The notes beneath the pieces are model-generated. The model did not search any database. It was not told where the DNA came from and saw only the letters and a program-made list of their open reading frames with translations. From assembly GCA_002682825.1 (NCBI GenBank), contig NOKP01000002.1, positions 1 to 64,000 on the forward strand: DNA of 64,000 nt. The letters run 5' to 3'. Origin of the DNA: Neonectria sp. B-13. Taxonomy: Eukaryota > Ascomycota > Sordariomycetes > Hypocreales > Nectriaceae. Shown piece by piece: positions 9,815 to 18,524 of this stretch. The position numbers and the translations under genes are program-made. The stretch's first letter is position 1, and every line of letters starts with the position of its first letter.

Positions 9815-10207
9815 CTAGAGTGCGGAAGGCACATCTGCCGTGTTTAACCACGTGGATGAGGGCGAGGAGAGAGCGATAAAGAGGGAGAAGAGGGTATGTG
9901 AGAGGCTTTCAGCCGCTTTGGAGACCATTGACTTGGATGGCTGACGTGAAAGTACGCGAAATGGAAAAAATATGATATTTAGGTTCCTAAACGGGAGCTG
10001 CCAGTACTCCTGCTCGGAGCGACAGGTGTTTGCGGGCATCTGCATGTTTAAGTACTTGTTCCTCGTAAGCATGTCATCGTCGTTTTGCCAGAACTCTTCC
10101 AAGATACCCGAGGAATTGGTTAACAATCCGCTGATGGAGGTTAGCTGCGCATGAAATTCCAATAATTTGTTGTTCGAATGGCCGTCAAGGGCGAGACGAA
10201 TGACCAT
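9815..10207 (-). CDS. Hypothetical small protein, doubtful
   Basis: A 130-residue frame begins at ATG 10207 and ends at a TAG. The first 75 residues look protein-like, with amphipathic helices such as LLEFHAQLTSISGLL and ILEEFWQNDDDML, plus a single Cys. The rest is Ser/Leu-rich and may be untranslated or spliced differently. No family is recognised. It is listed because it is the only plausible frame in about 1 kb between two genes. It may be a chance open frame. Confidence 0.25.
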   Translation of the reverse strand: MVIRLALDGHSNNKLLEFHAQLTSISGLLTNSSGILEEFWQNDDDMLTRNKYLNMQMPANTCRSEQEYWQLPFRNLNIIFFPFRVLSRQPSKSMVSKAAESLSHTLFSLFIALSSPSSTWLNTADVPSAL

Positions 10208-10340
10208 ATTCTCAGATTAAGCGCAGAGGATCATCACAAGTGTAGAATCTTCGCATCACCATCACCATGTCGTCAACAGGGTAATTAGATCAAATTATGC
10301 GATTATATCGTCCATCTTCTATGTATAACAACTAGGTCCA

Positions 10341-11081
10341 CTACACGCTCTCTGCATAGGCATTCTTGTCCGCTGCCGCCTTCTTCTTGTCGAAAAGCTT
10401 CTGCCCCATCTTGTCCGTCATCTGGTCCGCTTTGTCTCCAAGGAAGGTCTTGAGGCAGCCGTAGACTCCCGATGCGAACCAGAGCAGGGAGTTGACCAGA
10501 TCCACCCAAACGGCAACCTTCATCGGGCCCGTGGTGCTACCCTTGTACTTGTCGTCGCTGTCCCTGTGGAGAAAGATGCCCGCAAAGATCCCAAACACTA
10601 CGATCCACGAGATGAAGAGAATCAAGTCCCAGGCAAAGGCACGGTACGTCTTGGTGATCTTGATCTTGGAGCCGACGTAGGGAATGGCACCGATTGGCGT
10701 GGCTGCGACGAAGACAAGCGACGTGATGGCCGAGACTCCAGCCACAACGAGGGCCAAGTACCATTCGGGCGAGAAGCCATCCTTGCGCTCGCGGTCTTCG
10801 TCGACGCGGTGGCCGTAGAAGCCGCAGGCGATGAGGGCGAAGATGAACTGCAGGCCGCGGCAGACAAGGCGAGGGACGACCTCAAACGTCTTCAGCCACG
10901 TCTTGCCCATGGTTTTCCCCGTCTCGGCGCCCTCGTTGAATGCGTTGCGGCCAGCCTTGCGGCCGAGCTCGCCTTTGTCTGCGGCGCGGAACTCGGAGGC
11001 GGCGCCGGCGAAGCCTTGGACGTTGTGGCCGAGTTCGATGGCGGTCTGGCCGGCCTTGATGGCGGATCCAAATTTGTTCAT
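10341..11081 (-). CDS. MARVEL-like four-helix membrane protein
   Basis: 246 residues in one exon from ATG 11081. An N-terminal 75-residue polar segment, rich in Gly/Ala/Lys, precedes four hydrophobic segments. These lie at about 78-97 (CRGLQFIFALIACGFYGH), 113-135 (WYLALVVAGVSAITSLVFVA), 152-174 (AWDLILFISWIVVFGIFAG) and 192-215 (WVDLVNSLLWFASGVYGCL). The Cys-Arg-x-Leu-Gln start of helix 1 and the short polar loops fit the fungal MARVEL-domain families, which sit in the plasma membrane or vesicles. The C-terminus is Lys-rich and cytosolic. The topology is clear from the sequence and the family name is inferred from pattern. Confidence 0.8.
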   Translation of the reverse strand: MNKFGSAIKAGQTAIELGHNVQGFAGAASEFRAADKGELGRKAGRNAFNEGAETGKTMGKTWLKTFEVVPRLVCRGLQFIFALIACGFYGHRVDEDRERKDGFSPEWYLALVVAGVSAITSLVFVAATPIGAIPYVGSKIKITKTYRAFAWDLILFISWIVVFGIFAGIFLHRDSDDKYKGSTTGPMKVAVWVDLVNSLLWFASGVYGCLKTFLGDKADQMTDKMGQKLFDKKKAAADKNAYAESV

Positions 11082-12648
11082 TTTGGATGTGTAAGAGAAA
11101 GTCTTGGAAGGGGAGAAGAATGAGAAAATGTTGAGTGATTAAAGGATGGGTATTGACGATGTTCTTGAATGGGATTGTGGTGGAGGATCTGGGGTATATG
11201 AAACTGGCCGGCAGTGTGAGAAAGAAAACTCCGAAGAAAGACAGATGGAAAGTGATAAAGAGAGGAATTGATTGCTGAGTGAAGAAGTGCCAACTGCGAA
11301 GGAATTACCTGTGTTTATAGAATACCAGTGGACAAAGAAACATCCAACAAAGCGACCATTCGCACCCTGCGCGCTTCGTCACGGTCTCATAACCGAGCGC
11401 CTGCACCCAATCATGGCAGAATCGGCCATGTTCAGACTCGTAGCAGGTGTACAAAAAGGCGGCCAAATGTTTGAGTAGCCGTCAATCGAGACCCAATCGA
11501 CTGTGATTTTGCCGCCCCTGGACGAAGCGCTTAGTGAAACTTGCCAGGCTTTGACGCTTCGGTACGCGCCTCGAAAATAGCCCGGATTAGTGGGGCCTGG
11601 ACACTTCATCGCTGGCCGGGAGCGACCCACGCATTCCAAAAATAACATAAACAAAGGAAACCGCACCCAGGTTCATCCCCTATTATTAGTGAGTGAGAAG
11701 CCACTGGGCTTTGACAAATACCTTCCAGCGTGGGGAATAGGACCTAGCCGCGGCTACACAGTCCCAAAGACGTGCTCCACCGCGGCCGTCGAGGCTGACA
11801 TAGACTTTTCTATCCTCCGGCGCGCCACCCTTGCGGTCCAGCCTCGTCATGACTTTATCAAGAAGTTTACCCTGACCCTGTTTCAATGGGGTTCAGAGAA
11901 GCGCCGTAGTCCAGCGGTCAGGTCACTCTGTTCCCTCAAGAGGAGGAGAGGGTTCGAATCGATGCTCGACGACACTCACCGACCGACCGACGACAACGAC
12001 GACAAACGGCCAGGACCACGACCAGGACCGGGACTGGACCAGGATCTTGTATAAGCGTGACCGCTTGAATCCGAACAAGGATAACCAGTTTTTTTTCGTT
12101 GCCTTGTGTTAAGTCTACGGTGGTGGTGGCGATAATGATGCTATGCACTTTTTCTAGTATACTTGGTGGAGCTTTTTCTACGTCTCAGAAAACTATGATA
12201 GGAATTCTCAAAAATCGAGAATAATTCTCAAAAGTTAATGTCCTACCAACGCGTCTCGCGCTGAGAATAGAAGGGGTTCTGCCTGGGTATGGCGGTCATT
12301 GGAGCTGCCACCGTGTGTCGAAACGCGAGCTCGTCGTCGACCTATCCAAGGCCCACATGTATGTTTCTTAATGAGTCGAACCTACAGTAGACTGCTTGAG
12401 ATTTCTCCTCAAATATACTTCACCAATAGTATTTGAGAGCTCACGCCCTGAAGCTTGATATTTCAAGAATTAACAGTGATTGTTTATCAGGCCTCAGATT
12501 ATTGTTGCTGTCTGCCGTGCCCGGTACTATTCATCTTGGCCAATTTGGGACACATTACGGAAGAATTGTACCCGACCGAGTCCATGTTCATGCATGCAAC
12601 ACTTATACCATTTAAATTTGAAGCATCCTTTCTTTCTGTTGCATCAAA
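11082..12648. other. Intergenic with a tRNA-derived relic, otherwise no gene
   Basis: Between divergent and convergent genes. Apart from the tRNA-like relic at 11900-11968, it holds GAC-rich simple sequence (about 11980-12045, repeated CCGAC/CGACGA/CCAGGAC) and a T8 run near 12090. A T8 run could stop a Pol III transcript. No convincing protein frame. Confidence 0.45.
11900..11968 (+). pseudogene. tRNA-derived relic (5' half intact, 3' half broken)
   Basis: An A-box TAGTCCAGCGGTCAGG and a B-box GGTTCGAATC are correctly spaced. A D arm (3 of 4 pairs) and an anticodon stem CTCT/AGAG with loop TTCCCTC can be drawn, which would give anticodon CCC (Gly). However, the 3' half of the T stem does not pair and no acceptor partner follows the T arm. 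It therefore cannot be a working tRNA. It may be a pseudogene or the head of a tRNA-derived short repeat. Confidence 0.4.
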
Positions 12649-13947
12649 CTATGGAATATCCAAGATATCTTTCACTCTCACCACATTCCCCGTTGCAATC
12701 GACTTGTTCGCCGCAATGCCCGTCAGGATAGACAACGCACCATCGACATGGCTCGCAGCTCGCATAAACTCATCACTAACAGGTTCACCTAGCAAATCAC
12801 TCAACAAGGCATTGTCACCGCCACCGTGGCCTCCCACGCCTTGGCCAACTTCAATCGTCTGCGGTTCCTTGAACAGAGGCTTCAGGACCAGGGAGATCCG
12901 ATCCGCCGCGCCCTCGTCGGCTTGGTCGCCGCCGGAATTGACGTAGCTGTTCTCAACCACCTCTAGTTCCAGTCTGCCACCCGTGCCGTTGAAATTCACC
13001 CTGAAGCCTTCCCAGGGCGCGTACGTGGTGAGTGAGTACGTCATCACCGCGCCGTTCTTGTACCGTACGAGCAAGTTCATCGTGTCCTCGATGCTGATGC
13101 CATCGCCGAAGACGCTCTGGTCTCGGTAGTATGCGTCCTCGTGCTCGGCGTCGAGGTACATGGCCTTGAGCTGCGGGTAGTCCTCTAGATGCAGCGCAAA
13201 GGGATCGTCCGTGTTGCTGCCGTGTGCGCGCGAGTAGAACTTAGTCTCCCCGCGCGCTTCAGCATTTTCACGACCGTAGAACTTCAAGTCGCCCTGCGCG
13301 TAGACAGTCTCCGGCCGGGTCTGCAGCCAAAAGTTAATCAGGTCGAAATGGTGCGTGGACTTGTGCACGAGCAACCCGCCCGTGTTGCGCTTATCGCGGT
13401 GCCAGCGTCGGAAGTAGTCGGCGCCGTGGGCTGTGTTGAGCAGCCACTCGAAGTGCACGCTGGTGACTTTTCCGATGGCGCCGGATTGGAGCACCTCGAA
13501 AACCTTTGTGTTGTGCGGTGCGTAGCGGTAGTTGAAGGTGACGCGGACCTTGTTGCGCGTCCGCTCGACGGCGTCGAAGATTTGCAGACAGCGCGGGGCG
13601 TCGATGGTCATGGGCTTCTCGGTGATGACGTTGCAGCCCAGCTCAAGGGCGCGGACGATGTAGATGTTGTGCGTGCGGTCGATGGTCGTGACGATGACTT
13701 CGTCCGGTTTCGTGTCGTTGATCATCTTGTCGAAGTCGGCAGCGAGAAACGTCGGGATAGCTCCATGGCCCAGCTCGTCCAGCTTGGAGTTGGCATAGTT
13801 CATGCGGGTTTGGTTGGTGTCGCAGAAACCCACCATGCACGCCCTGTCTGAGTAGTCTTTTGCGATTGCTGTGTAGAAGAGAATGGCACGGCCGCCGGTG
13901 CCAACGAGGGCGTACCTCTTCTTGGGATTGGGAGAGACTTCAGTCAT
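12649..13947 (-). CDS. Gfo/Idh/MocA-family NAD(P)-dependent oxidoreductase
   Basis: 432 residues, single exon, start ATG 13947. The N-terminal Rossmann strand YALVGTGGRA (about 12-21) binds NAD(P). The diagnostic EKP motif is at 110-112 in NVITEKPMTID, and its Lys is the catalytic or substrate-binding residue of this family. The C-terminal alpha/beta domain contains HKSTHHFDLINFWL, with the conserved His pair after a GGLL turn. These enzymes oxidise or reduce sugars, sugar acids and related polyols in the cytosol. It lies 2-5 kb from a sugar transporter and an exo-rhamnogalacturonan-lyase-like gene. That suggests, without proving, a role on a pectin-derived sugar. The substrate is unknown. 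Confidence 0.9.
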   Translation of the reverse strand: MTEVSPNPKKRYALVGTGGRAILFYTAIAKDYSDRACMVGFCDTNQTRMNYANSKLDELGHGAIPTFLAADFDKMINDTKPDEVIVTTIDRTHNIYIVRALELGCNVITEKPMTIDAPRCLQIFDAVERTRNKVRVTFNYRYAPHNTKVFEVLQSGAIGKVTSVHFEWLLNTAHGADYFRRWHRDKRNTGGLLVHKSTHHFDLINFWLQTRPETVYAQGDLKFYGRENAEARGETKFYSRAHGSNTDDPFALHLEDYPQLKAMYLDAEHEDAYYRDQSVFGDGISIEDTMNLLVRYKNGAVMTYSLTTYAPWEGFRVNFNGTGGRLELEVVENSYVNSGGDQADEGAADRISLVLKPLFKEPQTIEVGQGVGGHGGGDNALLSDLLGEPVSDEFMRAASHVDGALSILTGIAANKSIATGNVVRVKDILDIP

Positions 13948-14465
13948 TGTGAGAGCAGTGGTTTGTGGTTACCGTCTAGATTAGGATGGGCAAACTGCGC
14001 CGCTGTACTGAGAGGCTTGTCGTCCAACTTAATCCAGGATAAGTCCAAGATTGTGCACCAACACTCCGTTGCACTCGGGCCAACTGAAAGCTCCCCCAAC
14101 GACTCGTCTAGTCAGATGAGAGAGATGAGGGGTAGTACGGGGTGGTAACGATGGAGTCGTAGATCATCCCCCACGGGGAGTCTGGCCTCACTGTGGGCCA
14201 ATGGCATCACCGTTGAAGGACTAGGGATAAGGCGCAGAAACAGCCCCCAAAGTCACACACGTGAGGGCTGTCTGATCATTTGGGGGTTGTTGCAGCCCAA
14301 CTTCCATATCCACCAATAGTGCCGAGATGTGAATGAGGAGTAGCTCAGCAAGATGCATGCATCTTAGCACACCTCAGTCAATTACGACGCTTCGGGCGAG
14401 CTCTTCCCGAAATTTGACTTGCTAGCCGAAACCAAACTAGCCAACCTAACAACAATCTTGCTTCA
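13948..14465. other. Promoter-side intergenic region, nothing recognised
   Basis: About 0.5 kb upstream of the Gfo/Idh/MocA gene. No repeat or RNA gene was recognised. Confidence 0.4.
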
Positions 14466-14840
14466 ATGAAGCTCTCCGTTTGTCGATCCCATATGAATGA
14501 ACGTGGCATCGGGGAGCGCAACGAATGGCAGGCGGAGATCGCAGCCGCACAAGCAGAACTTACCGCTGATTACACAGAATCACCGGACGAGTACGAATCA
14601 GCGCAGGAAGAACCAAGCGAGGGAGCCCCAGAGCCCAGCCAACAAGGAAAGCGGTGCAACCACACGAAAGGACATAGCGGTAAAGACTGCCGGAAAGATA
14701 AGCCCAACCAACGCAAGCACAAAAAACTCACCCGAATTCTCATGCCTGACGACGCATGCGTAGAACAATTCGCTATGGACTGCGAAAACCGACGCTGCGC
14801 CGAACACGCGCAAGAAAGCACAGCCATATACGCACGATAG
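14466..14840 (+). CDS. Hypothetical Cys/His-containing short protein, possibly a transposon relic
   Basis: 124 residues from ATG 14466. The region is hydrophilic, with an acidic stretch (about 35-57) and then Cys/His groups in CNHTKGHSGKDC and ACVEQFAMDCENRRCAEH that recall a zinc knuckle but match no family I can name. A second frame (14756-15463) overlaps it in another phase and continues with Pro-rich sequence. The pair could therefore be a broken gene. AT-rich decayed sequence follows within 1 kb. I cannot say whether it is expressed. Confidence 0.3.
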   Translation: MKLSVCRSHMNERGIGERNEWQAEIAAAQAELTADYTESPDEYESAQEEPSEGAPEPSQQGKRCNHTKGHSGKDCRKDKPNQRKHKKLTRILMPDDACVEQFAMDCENRRCAEHAQESTAIYAR

Positions 14841-16166
14841 CACAAAATGCACAACGACGTACTGCGGACAAGCGTTCATACCTCGGAAACTGGTACCCGG
14901 TTTTTTTGGAAGACAGAATGAAGCATTACCAAGACTGGAAAGGACTCACAAAGAACCAAGCCCACCACAAGTTCCACCACAATTGCAAGGTACCCAGACT
15001 GCTGCACCTTGCGATAGAGCGTTTCTGTAACGGGAAGGAACTGCTCAACGGCATACGTTCCTTCCTCCATCTGTCTTCACTCGCTTCGCTCAAGTCACGA
15101 GACTCGAAAATGACCACATTGCTCTTCCCATTCTTTCGTTTCGCAATTTGTGAAGATTGCAAGCCTGAGATTCCAAGACCGCAACCCATTGTTCCCACCC
15201 CATTGCTCCCACCCCATTGTCTATCTTGTACTATATTCGTGATGGCTCCCACTCCCCTTCCATGCATCACAATCACTACTCCCAATTGGGAGCAAGAAGT
15301 CATTGCGGTGGCGTGTATTCCCACCACCAAGGAAGAAGAGCTGGCCCAATATGGGACGTATTCGAAACTACCAGCACTGCGCCCCCACCCGCCTCCACTC
15401 CTCTCACTACTACCCCTTGCATCTCACCAGGGGGTATGTCTATCCTATCTATCTTATATTTAACTGTGGTCTGCCGTCAAAAGCTGCGGGGAAGAAGCAA
15501 GCCATATGAGTCAGCAAGAAGTCGAGGACAACATATACTCAGATCTTCCAGACATTATTCAGCCTCCTGCGAAAAACGACGAAGCTGAAAATGAGAGGGG
15601 GAGGTTAATTTACAAGCTAATGATAAGGAGTTATTCACTAAGTCCTCTAAAGATTTAGGGGTATTAGGCCAGTTAAGGCCTTTAGTATACTAAAGGCTTA
15701 GTAGGCCTTAGCTAATAGATAAACTACTTAGTGTATTTAGCCTAAGGCTAATATTATAATTGCTCTTTCTTAGGACTAAACCTTTGAAATGCTCCTCTGT
15801 AGATCTCCTGTTGTTGATCCCATGGGAACGAATGTGGCATTGAGGAGCGCAGGGTGAATGAGTATCGTGGGAGATGGGGCATGTGGCCATCTAAGATCGG
15901 CACAGCTTGATTACATCCACCGTTAGTCCATCGTGCATTTTTACGAAGTATTTTTAAGACCAATCACAGAACTTGAGACTGATGAGTATCAAATCTTGCA
16001 CGTCAGTGAAGGCGATGTACTATAATCACACAAACGCAACCATGTGCACGCAAGTTTACAAATTCATATTGCCATGACAAGAGTCATTATATTGTGAACT
16101 ATCTGGTGTGTGGATGGCCTCAAATTATCATAGCTACGGTGTCAATGCTGCGGATGCCTGACAAAA
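14841..16166. other. Decayed, partly AT-rich sequence; probable transposon relic
   Basis: Starts with fragments of open frames and short duplications such as CCCACCCCATTG (twice, near 15194-15217). It then turns strongly AT-rich from about 15590 to 15780, with many TTA/TAA/CTTAG words and a 20-bp perfect palindrome. The base shift resembles fungal repeat-induced point mutation, but I cannot compare it with an intact copy. Confidence 0.4.
15678..15697. repeat. 20-bp perfect palindrome in AT-rich relic
   Basis: GCCTTTAGTATACTAAAGGC equals its own reverse complement over all 20 bases. It lies in the AT-rich stretch with further TTAGG/CCTAA words around it. It could be an end or hairpin of a decayed element. 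No partner copy is seen in the window. Confidence 0.5.
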
Positions 16167-17843
16167 TCAATCCTCCTTGTCGACAACCGTTTGCGTATCG
16201 AGATTGACCTTTTTGTTCTCGAACTCGCGCGCGGGGACTTTGTTCTTGAAGAGAATATCAATCTCGGCAAAGGTACGGTTCTTGGTCTCAGGCAGCCGGA
16301 AGTAGGCCCAAACCAGACCAATAGCCATAATCCCGCCGTAGAAGAATCCCGACTTGGGGCCCCAGTTCCACGCCGCCTTTTGGATCATTCGGGGCACGAG
16401 CTGGCCGTAGACGAGCACGCCAACGTTGTAACAGGCTCGCGCAAGCACGACGCTCTTCGTTCGCAGGAAGTTGGATGGGATCTCGGTAACGATGGTGTAG
16501 ATGATGGGGCCGATAGTGATGAAGAAGATGAAGTACTCGATCAACAGAATACTGCCAATGCCGTAGGCAATGTTGGCATGCGTGTCCATATTTGGGATGC
16601 CCAAGAAGCCGATGAGCATCGTCGTCGAGCTCATAAACGTCACTCCGATCAACAGCAGCTTGCGTCGTCCGATCTTGGGAGACAGGTACCAAGCAATGAA
16701 GACGCCCACGATAGCCAGCGCGTACTGGCCGACGCCGAAAGAAAAGGCAGACGACGTGGGCACGCCGGCCTGCTGCAGGAAGTAGACGACGTACGACACC
16801 AGCGGGGCGCAGATCTCCTGGATGACATATGTAAAGACGGTGATTTCGGTTCGGCGGAGGTTGTCGCCCTTGAACAGATCCCAGTAGGAGCTGGTGGCCT
16901 TGGTCTCGTTCTCGATCTTGACCGTGTAAGTCATCATGGCCATGGTGTTGGCGAACTCCTCCTCCGACACGTTGGACTGCAACCGCCGCAGTGCCTTTTC
17001 TGCGTCTTCGGTGCGCCCTCGCCGAGACAACCACCATGGACTTTCGGGCGCGAGGAAGATGCCGATAGCCAGGGGAATGGGTAGAATCCATTGCAGCGCA
17101 AAGGGGATTCGGTACGCCCACTCGCCCTCCATGGCGAGGAATCCTCGCAGCACTGAGGTGCCCACGAGATAACCAATGCTCCAGCAGAGCGACACCATCA
17201 TGGTGAGGTAAGGTCGCAGCACGTTGGGGCAGACCTCGGCGGCATATGTCGTCGTCAACGTCTGGAAAACGCCCCACGGAACACCGAGGAGGATACCGGC
17301 ACCGAGATACATGTAGATGGACGTGGCGAAGAACTGCAGGAAGATGAAGCAGACCATCAGGAAGAGACAGCCCAGCATAACCAGGCGATAGCCGAACCAG
17401 TCGGCCAGCAATCCGTTGAGCAGCAGTCCGATGATCTGGCCGGAGCTGACACCGTTGGACACGGCCGCCTGTAGCGAGGCCGGGACCTGGTAATCGCCCG
17501 TGTCCTGAAGCTCGCCGTAGCGCTCCTGAAACGGCGGAAACGCAAAGAAGGCTGTAATGAACGCTTTGTCAAACCCGTTGGGGTTGTTAGCTGTTGTTTG
17601 ATGACCCCGTTACGCATTTGTAGACATACCTTCCATGATGAGGGCGGACGAGAACAGGACCGACCATCCACAGGCCTTGGGGTACTTTCGCAGGCCCTCG
17701 AGCAGCGTCATGCGGTGCTCATCGTCTGTCGCTTGCTGAGCGCCCTTCAGGACGTCCTCTGAGGTCATGTAATGTTCCTCGTCCTTTCCAGGGAGTTCCT
17801 GGACGGATTTGGGGTCCTTGGTGTCTTCCATGTGTGAGGCCAT
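16167..17843 (-). CDS. MFS sugar transporter (maltose/alpha-glucoside permease-like)
   Basis: Exons 17843-17630 and 17590-16167 give 545 residues. About 12 hydrophobic segments are present. Sugar-porter signatures include GLLADWFGYR after the second helix, PESPWWLSRRGR before the central loop, and the late motif RLPETKNRTFAEID (PETKGR type). The best match is the alpha-glucoside/hexose H+ symporter group of fungi, located in the plasma membrane. The proposed intron (17591-17629, GTATGT...CAACAG) is only 39 bp, unusually short. It leaves ME-ANNPN-GFDKAF, where relatives usually run straight from MEG into FD, so this junction needs transcript support. It shares a 681-bp promoter region with the divergent PL26-like gene, which suggests it imports products of that enzyme. 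Confidence 0.88.
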
Positions 17844-18524
17844 TTTGGCGGTCGTACGGTGAATGGACTAGTTTCTGGGTAGCCCGACCGTCGTCGAAAT
17901 GGTCAAGGATGCACTTGTCTAATTAGTTGTCCCTAAATTACAGAGTTACTCACTCCTTAATATGTTCTCTGCTGATCCGGTTGACCGCCAGCCGAACGCC
18001 TCGGCACCCGGTCGAATGTAACCCGACCTCTGGCCAGTTTCCCCCGCCACATCTCTCGCTCCCAGCTAATTGAATTAAGGAGAGAGATCGACCGCCCGTG
18101 GTTTGTGGAAATAATGCCAACACGGTTCGATACCCCGCACTCTGATAAAGCTCTTGACTGTTCTCGGTAAGCGAGTCCGGGGTAATGAATGGACTCTTCT
18201 CCACGCCGCAGATAACCCCCACAAGTTTACCGTTGCAATGATCCACCGAGACGCCATACGAGGACGCGCTGTCGTGATGGATAAATGGGTAATTTCGAAC
18301 GAGCTTTGTGACCCGACAAGCGCGGCAATAGTCAACTTACACAAGCCCAACGTGTTGGTGACTGCGCTCTATCCCTGCTCTACACCTTTGTCCTGCCTTT
18401 GTTACAGTTTACGCTATTCCTGCTCTCTCTCAGCTTCCTTGTTTCCTGTCCTGGTCTGTGCCCCCTCGTCACAAGCCAACGCCGAGACGCCTCTGTCGCA
18501 CCAACAGCAAAACATACTACCGCA
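17844..18524. promoter_or_regulatory. Shared divergent promoter of transporter and PL26-like genes
   Basis: 681 bp between two head-to-head start codons. Four matches to the CreA consensus SYGGRG (either strand) occur at 18042-18047, 18133-18138, 18177-18182 and 18217-18222. By chance about three would be expected, so this is weak. CT-rich runs lie near 18370-18440. Joint control of the two genes is inferred from the arrangement only. Confidence 0.4.

Noticed and set aside
13189..13851. 220-residue open frame opposite the Gfo/Idh/MocA gene
   Set aside because: Antisense shadow caused by GC-rich third codon positions; no domain visible.
16191..17084. 297-residue open frame opposite the sugar transporter
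   Set aside because: Antisense shadow of a well-supported transporter; highly charged, with no motif.
17844..18524. CreA sites as evidence of carbon repression
   Set aside because: Four SYGGRG matches in 681 bp on two strands is close to the roughly three expected by chance, so kept only as a note.
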